Position numbers and translations under genes: made by a program
Part shown: positions 37,451 through 48,475 of the stretch, one piece after another
Numbering within the stretch: position 1 is the stretch's first letter
Layout of the letters: each line of letters begins with the position of its first letter
From: Nautilus pompilius
Taxonomy: Eukaryota > Mollusca > Cephalopoda > Nautilida > Nautilidae
Direction of reading: 5' to 3'
DNA length: 64,000 nucleotides
NCBI GenBank assembly: GCA_018389105.1
Contig: JACATO010000095.1
Location: forward strand, 493,501-557,500
The notes under the pieces: model-generated
Seen by the model: the letters and a program-made list of their open reading frames with translations, nothing else
Told to the model about the DNA's origin: nothing
The model's database searches: none

Positions 37451-38790
37451 CTCTTGACTGGCTCAAACCTTGCACCTTAAACTTTTATTAAACTGTTCAC
37501 AACTGATTTTTTCTCTTATATTCATCCAGTTTTCAATCCACATTTTTATTATTTACCCAGCTCTTTTAAGGCCAAACCAATTCTTAAATGTTCTTTTAAA
37601 GGGAAACACTACAGTAATAAAAGGGTCTCTGTCACCAGATGGAGCTCTTTGCCCTGTTTTAGTTCTGATCCTATCCAAGACAAGCGCATGACAATAAACC
37701 AATAATGTGCTCACCACCTGACCAGTAGATGCCCAGCATATGTGGCCAATTTGGTCACAAAACAACAACTCTATTACAAGGCTGAGACGTGCGCTAAAGG
37801 AAGTGGGGAAGAAAAGGCACAAAAACAAAACAAACAAACAAACAGAAAAAGCTACTGACCACATGATGTTCCAATAAAATAAACAACACGTGGTAGAGAG
37901 AGAAAAAAACTGCAGTTACATTCTCGTAAGACCAGAAAACTAATGAGCTATAAGCACCTCAAGAAACAAACCTGTGCTCCTAATCTTGCCATTTCTGCTC
38001 AACAGGAAAGGCAAAAAAAAACCTTCTCATATGTTTTGCAGATACTTTGTCTAGATTTCCAAGAAATGGAAGTTTGTAATGGAAATAGTTAAGCATAGAT
38101 GTAAATCTAAAAACAGTAATGATAGCACTGCCCTTCTAATGATGCAGAAAATTGTAAACAACAACAAAAAACTCATTTGAAAAGTCTTAACCCATACTAG
38201 TACATTTTTACATGAGGCATTGCACATGGTTGGTTCAGTTTCTGCACCTCAGTGAACAGACCTGAAGAAACACCACTTTCACATGCTTGCCCCAGGTAAA
38301 AAGCCTCAGGCTCTATTTACTCTACTCCACTGAAGAGTTACTATACACGACTTTCAAAGTTGTTGACTTCTGTTGTATTTTTTCTAAAAGCCATAAACTA
38401 TACAAAGCATGCTCAAAATCAGATAATCTGAAGAGAATTTTGTGGCATTATGAGAAGGTAAAAAGGATGGCCATACCACCCTAAGCTTTGATGGCTTTTT
38501 AAATAGGATGGAAGGAAAATCTCTACTCTGAAAACTCTTTGCAAAATGAGAGTCGTAATGGTAGATAGTCCACAAAATTTTTATATGTAAATGTAAACAA
38601 CAAATATTACTTTCCTTTTTGGTGCTTCAAATAATAATACGCTTTACTAATGAATTGGTTGCACAGACTGTTTATTTACTTTTAAAAATTTTAAAACTCT
38701 GAAAAATAAAACAAAAAGTTAAATTAAAGGATAGTAATCATCAGGATAATATTGGCAAAAGAATGTTGGAGCTGAAGATTAGTCCACTCC
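37451..38790. other. Non-coding stretch
   Basis: The 103-codon minus frame (37553-37864) has a hydrophobic, Phe-rich start and no known domain. I do not call it a gene. Confidence 0.4.
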
Positions 38791-38794
38791 TGTC

Positions 38795-38826
<32 letters not shown>

Positions 38827-38830
38827 AGAA

Positions 38831-38861
<31 letters not shown>

Positions 38862-38862
38862 T
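38791..38862 (+). repeat. Compound (TG)n(GA)n(TG)n microsatellite
   Basis: TGTCTGTCTG leads into (TG)n, then (GA)n, then a short (TG)n. Confidence 0.95.
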
Positions 38863-40049
38863 TAAAAATATTTCTTCCTAATTAAATGGCCAGGCTACTG
38901 GATTGTGTCTGTTTAATTTTTCCTAAAGGCTTCTTGACAGCTGTGGGGACAAGTGCTAACCCTGATCTTATGGCCTGACTTGTAACCTAGCAATGCAAAC
39001 ATCCCTTGACAAGCTGAAAGCAAGTTTGAGCCACCAGGGATAGCTAGTTCAGCTAAGTCAAGAGGACAGATGTCACCATACTGTGTAATCCTGAGAGGCC
39101 TAGGAAAAGATGTCACAAAGCACTGAGAAAACCATAAATCATGAATAGCTTTAGAAGCAATCACACATTTCTTTATCTATGGCTATCTTTTAAAGTACAA
39201 TACATACAAATACTGAAAGCATTAAATTCAACATTCTCATAATCATACCTATAACATTTTCTTTATGGACTTCTGTTGTTTAATTGTAATTCACACTTAA
39301 AAAAATGAAACATGCGTAGCAACTAAAATTAATGATGAGATAATTGACTAATAGTTTTACAATAATAATGTTTGGTTAATAAACTCTGGAATAATGTGAT
39401 CAAGTAGTGACCATTTCAAACTTGACCACAGATCAATGAAAGGGGTTGCTGGCAATGTCTGCCTGGTACCATTTGCTAAACAGTCTTGCTAATTTAATTT
39501 TAGTTTTCAAGCATGATGCAGATTATGTCAACAACTACAAAATGTACACTAAGTTTAAGGAGGCCATGTTAGGTCCTACAGTCAAGATAATGTAAAGCAA
39601 ATGTTTTGACATCCAGGTTGTGACCAAAGTGTGCTCCCTTTCACCATGCTGACCTATCCATTCTCAAAAGTTTCATTTGCAGCTTAATGACAAGGACACC
39701 AGTAAGAAGATAGCTTAGGTCAGCAGACACCAAGGAGAGCTGTACACACCCTAATCTTGCTGCTAGGCTCCTGTGTTTTATACTCACACAGCTGATATTC
39801 TAAACTACATCAACAGATGATGCTCCAAGGAAATGAACTTGTAGCTAGTGGAAATAAGATCTATCTGGTTTGCAAATGATCTTACTACAAGGATAAAAGC
39901 CTGATGCATTCTATATGTACAAGCTAAGCCAGAGCCAATTAGATTAAAATAAAATGACTACACAAAGAGATTTAATGATAAACCAATTTGTGACATTGGT
40001 GATAACAGATTATCTTGGTCTTGAAAGACATCTTGGAGAATTGTATTAC
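38863..40049. other. Non-coding stretch
   Basis: No gene supported. The minus frame at 38913-39164 (83 codons) lies in slightly richer GC and has no recognised domain. A repeat origin is possible, since TTTGAGCCACCAGGG at about 39026 looks tRNA-like, but the call is too weak. Confidence 0.35.
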
Positions 40050-40129
40050 AGAGGGGGTTCTTATAAGACCAGGACAAAATATCATTGCCATAATGGTATC
40101 TGTTCAGGTTTCATTTGAATACTCCCCAG
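40050..40129. mobile_element. MITE copy 3
   Basis: Left end GAGGGGGTTCTTATAAGACC. Right end, read inverted, CTGGGGAGTATTCAAATGAA. The interior GGTTTCATTTGAAT and the ATTGCCATAATGGT block align with copy 2 at 31761. Confidence 0.6.
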
Positions 40130-43100
40130 AATGTAAAACTTATATAATGAATTTAAAATTCTTTTTTTAACCCACCCAAAAAACCAACAGATATATATGC
40201 CAAATGGTCTAAACGAAGCATATCAACTTTCCCTTTAAAAACCATGTTAAGCTAAACCTGCCACTAGTACATTCATCATAGCATGGCTAGGCTTAATTAA
40301 GCCTTAAAGGGATTTGGAATAACAGTTAAGAAGTCAATCATCTTGTTCTTCCTTAGTCCTTTGAGTTTTCTTATCAGCTCCTGAACAGAATAGTAGCAGC
40401 AGAGTCTCTCCTGGCCACACTATATGATAATTTAGCCATCACTGTGCAAACTCATCAATCAGGGTTGCCATGGTATCCACCAACAACACCAATCTTAGAT
40501 GAAGCCACAGTCATGTTTGTACACAGTAGTTTCTGTTGAGTAATCTGGCTAACGTGTCCAAATAAAAACGACAACAAAATAATAAATTTTCTTTTTCTAT
40601 AATTTATGTTTACCTTAAACTCTCAGGCATTTATTTTTCATCTATTTTTTTCTAAATGAAAATTTCCTTCTAATAATATCATTTACAGGTTAAATGCCAT
40701 AAAAGTTTTTATATCTAAGTATCTATTCTTGCCTTTTACAAAAAATCACTACTCATAATATGGAAAGCATCAGCAGCAGAAAAAAGCCATCACCACTTTA
40801 ATCAATCCCTTTGTACATTCTTCGAAAAGGAGAAATACTTCATGATTAAACTGCTTATAGATGATCAGTTAGGCTGAAGTAATCATCGATGATTGATGCT
40901 CTTGTTCGTGTGACGGACATAATCCTAACATCCCTATGATCACCAAGCCTCAGTGAGATTATTATATAAGTCAATCTACTGCTGACTGTCCGCTGCTGCA
41001 GAGGGTCAGAAGGCTATTATCAGAAATATTAGAGAGGCTTTCATGCGAGACAGATACAGTCTCTCTCTTCGCTTTGCAAGTAACTGCAGAACTTCTTACA
41101 AGCGCCTAATTTGGTTTTTATTTAGGTTTAACCTCCCGAATGGTGCATGTAATTTATTTTGGAAAATTGGTTCAGACCAAACACAACCTTGTAGGTGGGT
41201 ACACACAAAATTAGGAGAGCTTGCTCAAGATATAGTGAACAAATCTTTTCACTTGTTTGTACACGTACACACAACTATTGGGAAATATATAACTTCTTCA
41301 ATAGTAGATTATTAGTGACTGGACTAAATTGATGACAATGTAGTTTTAATGGTGGTGGTATTAACAATCATTGTGATGGCTCTCTCTCTTCCTGGGAAGT
41401 CCTTGCAAAAGCCAAGATGATATCGTCCTCCTTCCTATCCCCTTGTAACTACTAAACTAAGCTATATCCACAATTACAATCAATTACATTCTTAAAAGAG
41501 AAAAAACAAAAAGAGTTAGAATTCTAATCTGATCTACCTGCTAGAATTTTTAATGATTCTCTCATATATCTTTTTTTCCATCTAGAATCTATTGTTGTGA
41601 AGGTCATATTCATATAAATAACTTGCTTGGTGCATAACGTTTTGGAAAGCTTGAAGTTATATAATGATGCCACAGTTAATGGTTTATATGTTGTGATACA
41701 TGGTACATCTTAGTGGTTTGCTGGAATAATACACTGACTGTCATCAACAATAAAATACTGAAAAGGCAGATAGATACCTGTTTTCTATGGTTGGTCCATA
41801 ATTTTGGAACTCGTGTATATTGGACAATAAACAATCAACCCACACTTATCCTTGATCATTAATGTTCCTTAAAAATACGCATGCATAAACAGTAAATAAA
41901 ATTCATGCATTATTTTAATAAAGATTTTTATGATAATATTTTGTGTTAAAATGTACTTTCCCCCCACAACAAGTATGTCAAAATCATTTCATCTTTAATC
42001 ATTTCATTATTAGTATTATTTTTAAATTACATTTATTTTATCTTTTAAAGTTCAGTGGTAGTAAAAAAAAAACAAAAAACCTTTTAAATGATTATGTCTT
42101 TTGTCCTTATCATGTTCTTTGGCTACATCCCCCCCAACAAAAATCAGGTAGTATAGTTACAGAAATGATTCATGAGCAATAGAGCTAAAAGAAAGCACAG
42201 GTAAGTGTATAGACTTTTCATACTAGTGATTCCAGATTGACCAGGACCTGTCAAAACTGGCGAAGCAACAGATCAATAAGCAGCGAATTTCTCTCTCTCT
42301 CTCTCTTTTTAATGAGGTTATAGCCCTCGGTTCTATAACATTTCTCCAAAAACCTCTTTAAGAGATGATTAAATGTTTAGGAAATGACTAATGAACATGG
42401 ATTATTTTCATCTAACAAGATGCTCCTGGATAAGTAATTAAAATCTGGTAGACAAACCACCAGCCTCTCGGATTGGTTGAAAATAAAGACAGACCTACAA
42501 GTACACCTATATGCTGGGTGAAGACTGGGAAATGAAGAAAGATTTGTGTGCTCAGCAAGATTGTGATTACATCTGCAATGGGCAATGAACAAAACTGATG
42601 CTACTTCCAACTTGGTACTGGATGTTAAATATAACAACATAATAATTTCAATAACCAGTATATGACATTTTATTGTAACATACTATACAAAAAATGTTAT
42701 GTTTATAGTTAATAATAATTAGGTTCTTTGATATTAAGGTAGGTAGATATACGCCATTCAAAATGTCTTTAAATTAATTTTCTGTATAGATTCTTATATC
42801 CATGTCCTGAAGTGCTGAATGAGTGACAAATGTGAAACTAATATTTTATTTTATAATTATGGTAAAAAAAAAAATGGGTGGGTGGGCGGTATTGCCGTGT
42901 ATAATAGTCATTACTTTCCACCTTAGTATGTCTCATAAAAATAAGAAATATTTAATGGGAGATAACTCTTGCCGTTTAATTGTGTCTGAACTATTCCTCC
43001 TAAACATGATTGTAAACAAGTTAATTTAAAGGCAAATGCAAAATTGTGATTTGATTTACTTTTGTCTTATGAAAGAATATTAAAGAAAGACATATCCAAT

Positions 43101-43534
43101 AACATATGCATCTACAAATTGTTAAAAAAGAAGAAAAATCATGTATTTTACAAAAGGGTCACCTTAACAAATGGAGACTAGAGATGAAAAAGTGCTATCA
43201 AGTATAATCAACACCATCAGGAGAAAATTTATTTTTACTGACCGACAAAGAACCCCATCTGAACCAACCCAAAACATGTGTACATGGCATTTACCATCTC
43301 TCATATTTAATGTCATGTAAATACCATGGAAAGATGATCTTTTGTCCTCATAGTGTCATTAAAAATAGTGTTTTATCTGTTATAGCATCTTTAGATTGAG
43401 TTCTAGAATCTATTTGCCATGTTAGAATGTGAACCGTTTTTACCATTTTAAATAACAAAAAAAAAATAAAATATATAAACAAAAGAAAGCAAACCAATCT
43501 CTGGATTTTCAGCTTATAGAACACATGTGTGAAT
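40130..43534. other. Long non-coding stretch
   Basis: No gene. The plus frame at 41043-41315 (90 codons) and the minus frame at 42377-42640 (87 codons) have no recognised motif. (CT)n at 42291-42306 and a poly-A run near 42865 are present. Confidence 0.4.
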
Positions 43535-43725
43535 CCTACTTGCAAAGCAGCTTGTGAGGTATTCTAACTTTGACCTAGACCTAGGGTCTTGAACTCAGAA
43601 TAAGTTTGAGGGGGTCACTAACCTGCCAACTAGCAGCCACTGAGTCATCTAGATAAGGCCAGACAGAAGGAAAGAGCTAACCACATGGGAGCCTGAGTGT
43701 CTGAAGAATACCAGCTTTAACCTTT
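43535..43725 (-). mobile_element. tRNA-derived SINE-like copy
   Basis: On the minus strand, GACTCAGTGGCTGCTAGTTGG (complement of 43626-43646) is an A-box region and GAGTTCAAGACCCTAGG (complement of 43582-43598) a good B box, at tRNA-like spacing. The remainder has no clear match to the TTTCTTCTT core. Confidence 0.5.
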
Positions 43726-44698
43726 ATCAGGCTGCAGCTCCTATAGTTAGCTAGCTGGTCCAGTGCCCTTTTTGTCTTAATGACACATTCAATTTTTCTT
43801 TGTCATTTTCTGGCCTTTTCAAAACAAATATCTCATAGCTTCCTTGTACAGACAGACAAGATAAATAGGTACATTTGATTAGCAAATGTTACCTATTTTT
43901 TTTAATCAGTAGCAATAAAAATCTTTGTATTTGACACCAAAAGAGAGGAAATTCATTTAACTCTGAATATAATTATTTGTGCAAAAATAAAGAGACATTA
44001 TAAGTTGGTTATTTTTAAAAACAACTTTGCATATGACCCTTAGATACCTTTCACTGTCATTTTGAACATTATAATCTAATATATAAAAAAACCTTAGGGG
44101 AATGTATTCTGAACTATTTCTATCATTTCTTCATTAAATAAAGATTCCACACATGATGCATGGTACACAAAGTATTCCATGTCTAAGAGGTTGGTATTCT
44201 GTTTTAGTGTAAAGTTATCCTCATGGTTATTTACACAAGAACAAGCAGCCAGTTTCAGCCTTCAAACGTACACATACCCATCCAGCTCTCCTTTCAGACC
44301 GTCTGCCCAATTTTTTAAAAAACATTTTTTTAATGTATTGAATCTAATCATGCTGAAATAACCACACTAGGCAGGCCATACAAAAAAAAAAGAGTTACAT
44401 TTTTGATAATTTCTCAGAAAAGCTGAGATCCCTATTAATTCTTTAAAGCATTCTAGTAAAACAGCATTGATTGAACTCCTAGAAGATAAGGGCACAAAAC
44501 ATAGTGTGCCTACTTTGAAGCAACAAGAATATTTCCTGTCCATATTATAGTAGTTTTTATTCAAAAGATGTCAGATTCAGTTTGTTCTTCCTACAATCTG
44601 ACAGCACTGATTATCATATTTTATGTTGTTAGGTATTTATCCTAACATATTGTTAATTGAAGACTTTTCCAAGCACTAAAGATACCAATGATTAGTAA
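43726..44698. other. Non-coding stretch
   Basis: AT-rich; nothing recognised. Confidence 0.35.
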
Positions 44699-44750
44699 TA
44701 GGGGTGTTCAAATAGAATTGGAGCTTGACAGTTTCAAGTGAATGTCCCTC
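44699..44750. mobile_element. MITE copy 4, short
   Basis: TAGGGGTGTTCAAATAGAAT and, read inverted, TGAGGGACATTCACTTGAAA enclose very little interior. It is probably an internally deleted member of the same family. Confidence 0.55.
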
Positions 44751-46529
44751 AAATGATAGTTAATTTATTCATAACTCCTTTAACTTCATTAACTTTATTT
44801 GAAATATAAACATTTTCACACACCTGACATGAAAATACTTTAACAACAATGTGGGTGTGTATTCTGTACTAAACTCAATGCTTTCATAATTAGTGCCATT
44901 ACCGCATATATTGTCAATGAAGGGCTGTGCATCAGTTAACAGGCAAACAATGTTTCCCATATCTAAAATTATAGAACATGCAGTAAACATAGTTTAAGTG
45001 ATACACAGAGTACTAGGGCATTTGCAATCTGTTTTCTTGTAAATAGAGCAATAAAATACTAAAGGAACTTTATATTAGACAAAGTGATGTTTTGTGATAA
45101 AGTATTTTTAAAAAAAGCAAAATTTACTTCAACAAATAATATTGCTGTAGCACACTGTTGCTTAATTTATCTGGCAATCACATGACCCCCCTTCTCTTCT
45201 TGAATAAACCAGTCAGTTTTTTAAAACTTGGTATTTCCTCACCTATGTCACTTGATCAATGAACTTTTCTAACCACTTGGAAGATGGCTGAAACAGACCT
45301 TAGCCATGATTCATAAGCTGCACATTACTCTTTGAAAGCATTCGCTGTCTGATATTAACAAATGGTTCAACTGTACTAGCCACTTCATCAAGAAATAATG
45401 CAGCATGGCGCGATCGAAGTAAAATTCCCATTTCACCAAAGTCAGAAATTAATCAGGGGCAAGCTGCTAGAGACAGGGGATATTTTAGACAAAAGGAACA
45501 GAACTCGAAAATTCTAAACTTTGTTAGCTCTGCTGTATATTATGGAAATTATGCAAGAAGCTTATTCTCAATAAATAAGATTAGTTGGAAGAGCAAGAGA
45601 TTAGTCTTACTGCACAGGTGTCACCAAAATTCTTTAAAAAACAAGAGAAAAATCTAAAAGATAAGAGTACTTTACACAAAATTTACTAATTAAACAAATA
45701 ACACACAAATTAAACAGGATTTAATTCTATAATTAAAATTAAAATTTTTTCCTGTTTTTTTTTGTTGTCTTTAGAATTTTACAAAAACTAGATATTGCAG
45801 CTTTTACCATTAAAAAAAAATTGCAATTGAGATTAAAATTTATTTGTATAAAACAAAAAAATCTGATGCCAGGTAAAAAAACATCAGTTAATTGCACATA
45901 ATTTTCACCCTCCCTCTTTTTTTTTTTGGAAATTTGAGCAACACTAACACTTCACCTGGGATGAAGTCATTTCTCACAGGTGATACCAGTTTCTGATACA
46001 TCCAGGCACAAACAATGAATGGGGAGGTGAGTACTTTAGCAGGATGCTGATACAAGGTCATCTTTGATAACAAGCCTAAAAAAAAATAAATCAGAAGACC
46101 ATCTTTCAACATATCCTCCATTTTTCAGAAATGACATCCTGTGAAAACCACGTAAAGATGGGTCCTTTTTAGGCCATTTATGAAAGATGACAGAAAGTAG
46201 ACTCGTGTGAGACTTACACACACAGAGAGTTGTTATCGTTTTTTTTAAAAAAGGAGAGAAAGAGGGGGGGGAGTTTCATCTTATGTCATTAAAACTAATT
46301 TAAAAGAAAAAGAATTTTAAGTGTACCATTAGTAGATAGTTATTATTCTGGTAATTCATTTGGCACCAGAACGTTCTGAGAGCATTAAAATCATACATCT
46401 TCAACAAAAAAAAAAAAGAGGAAATATTCTAAATGATTTATTTTATGAAAAAATATTAATAAAATTTATGACTGGGAAAACAAATTAGATAACAATGAAG
46501 TGCACTTTTCAAACTCTTTTGGTATGGAT
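44751..46529. other. Non-coding stretch
   Basis: No gene. The minus frames at 45888-46221 run through T-rich sequence and have no domain. Confidence 0.4.
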
Positions 46530-46745
46530 TAAGAGGCTCTCCTGGTTAGGAATTATTTGGTGTGGAGGCTTACCCTCAAGGCATGGTTTCTTCTTGCCTC
46601 CCACATCTAATGAAATAAAGACTTCTAGTAGGGACTTTGCTGCCAAAGTTGACAGTACCAAGTAGACATGGCACAAGATAACACTTTCTAGTAGATAACC
46701 TTGGTGCTATGCTCTCTTGCCAGAGTTGTCTCCCTTGCAGAAAGT
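46530..46745 (+). mobile_element. SINE, TTTCTTCTT-core family, head-truncated
   Basis: CCTGGTTAGGAATTATTTGG (46541-46560) matches the sequence just after the B box in the copy at 59815-60070 (CCTGGTTAGGAATAGTTTAG). The core GGCATGGTTTCTTCTTGCC follows at 46580-46598, then CCCACATCT, also seen in the copy at 63650. No A box or complete B box is left, so the 5' end is truncated, which is common for SINEs. Confidence 0.65.
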
Positions 46746-46998
46746 GGTAAATGAAAAAAAACAAAGAAAAACTCTTAACACACAACCTTTATTAAATTAA
46801 TTTATAAATTAATAAATTAAGCCCATTACAGGGTCTGTTAGCCATAGAATTTGTTTTTTTTTCTTTTTTAAGGGGAAAGAGATGAATATTTGACTAACAT
46901 ATCCTTCTTCCAATAAATAATAATTACCTGCAGTTCATCTATTCACCTGTAAATGTTTCTGTTAAAGTAGAAGAGTAGAAAAAACATTTGGTTTCTTC
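46746..46998. other. Non-coding stretch
   Basis: AT-rich; nothing recognised. Confidence 0.35.
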
Positions 46999-47347
46999 AG
47001 ATTGTGTGTATGTGTGCACGTGCATGCGTGTGTGTGTGTGTGTGTGAGAGTGTGTGCGCGTGTATGTGTGTGTATGTGCGTGTGCATGAGAGTATGTGCA
47101 TGTGTGTATGTGCGTGTGCATGTGAGTATGTGCGTGTGCATGTGTGTATGTGCGTATACGTGTGTGTGTGCATGTGCATGTGTGTGTGTATGTGTGTGCA
47201 TGTGTGAGAGTATGTGCATGTATGTGTGTGTGAGAGTGTGTGCGTGTATGTGTGTGTATGTGCGTGTGCATGTGAGTATATGCATGTGTGTATGTGCGTG
47301 TGCATGTGTGAGTGTATGTGCATGTGTGTGTGCGCATGTGTGTGCAG
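46999..47347 (+). repeat. Long (TG)n tract with about 20-bp periodicity
   Basis: About 350 bp of TG dinucleotides broken regularly by CA, CG, TA and GA steps. A period of roughly 20 bp, TGTGCGTGTGCATGTGAGTA, is visible for several turns. The His/Thr and Cys/Val frames of up to 155 codons that cross it on both strands are artefacts of the repeat. Alternating purine-pyrimidine sequence of this length can adopt Z-DNA. Confidence 0.95.
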
Positions 47348-48239
47348 ATGCAGTAAAATACACTTATAATGTTTTGCACTATGGACTCTAGTATTCAGAA
47401 TTAATAGTTTTAAAAAATGGTGCATTCTTATCAAATTTAGAAATGGAAATGCATACATAAACAAAAAACAAAATATTCATCTTAATAAAATATTAAAGTA
47501 TTGTATATAAAAACAAAAAGTGTTATTTAGCTTTCAGAAATCAAGATAAAACAAAAATGTAAATTTTAAAAAAAAAGTAAAAAGAAGAAAGAGAGTCCAC
47601 CTGCTGAGGAGAGACTTAAATAAAAAAAACGTATAAATAAATAAAGAAGAAAATAAAAGTCTTAACACTTTAATAATAAAAAAAATAGAAGGCTATGCTA
47701 ATAAAAAGGGCTGGTGGCATTTTGTTAAAAGAGGTGTGAAGTCTAATGTAAAGACTAATTTTTTAATGATAAAGTAAAATTTTGCTGCCACCATAACTTT
47801 GTTCCTGTTGATACTGAAAGTGAGAAAAGTGAAGCAGACGGCTCTCTTCCAGAAAGACATCAAGGAAATGCACTTGTTTTACTTATATATGAATCTCAGC
47901 TAACATATCACAGGTTATGGGGACAGAAAAACACATAAACAGGATAGTAACAGATAATAATAATAATAATAGAATAATAATAAAAGCAAGGTCAGAATAC
48001 AACAAAACCAGGCTTAAAACTTTCCAACTCGCCACAGTGGGTTGGACATCCACAGATTATTTGATCAACATAGTTACCTGCCCTTGCCTTTAAGAGCTCC
48101 TTACAAATTGTTACTTTGGGTAGACCTACACCTTCAACTCAAATCATTGTGACTATAAATTGATATAACTTCAAAATGTTTCTTAAATTTTGTAATTTTT
48201 CGTTACTATTCAGAATATTGAAATTCACTTCTACTTCTG
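47348..48239. other. Non-coding stretch with (TAA)n
   Basis: A (TAA)n run lies at 47953-47984. No gene. Confidence 0.4.
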
Positions 48240-48475
48240 GCAAAATCCAGTCCTAACTTTTAAGTCCCTGACTGACGGTGCCTCACAACAGAAAGCTAGG
48301 AATGGGGAAGATGTGGAGTCCTGAGCAGTGGTCAAGGTGAGAGCCAGCTGACAGTCCCTAGCAGAAACCCATGCTGCCCATTGGTGAAGAAGAGTGAGAA
48401 GAAAGCATGCCGAGGTATGCCAGACCTCAAGTCTTCATGGAAGTCCTGCAGTCTGCCACTGGTCACCCAAAAATT
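48240..48475 (-). mobile_element. tRNA-derived SINE, TTTCTTCTT-core family
   Basis: On the minus strand, GACCAGTGGCAGACTGCAGG (complement of 48445-48464) matches the A box of the copy at 37308. Then TCTGGCATACCTC and the core GGCATGCTTTCTTCTCAC (complement of 48394-48411) follow, with CTCTTCTTCACC after the core, again as at 37308. Downstream CTGCTAGGGACTGTC resembles TTCTAGTAGGGACTTTG at 46621. Confidence 0.75.

Noticed and set aside
37553-37864. 103-codon minus-strand frame
   Set aside because: Hydrophobic start with no known domain; it begins next to a SINE and is probably chance or repeat-derived.
46939-47464. Frames of 129-155 codons rich in His-Thr or Cys-Val
   Set aside because: They are translations of the (TG)n tract in several frames at once, the mark of a simple repeat.
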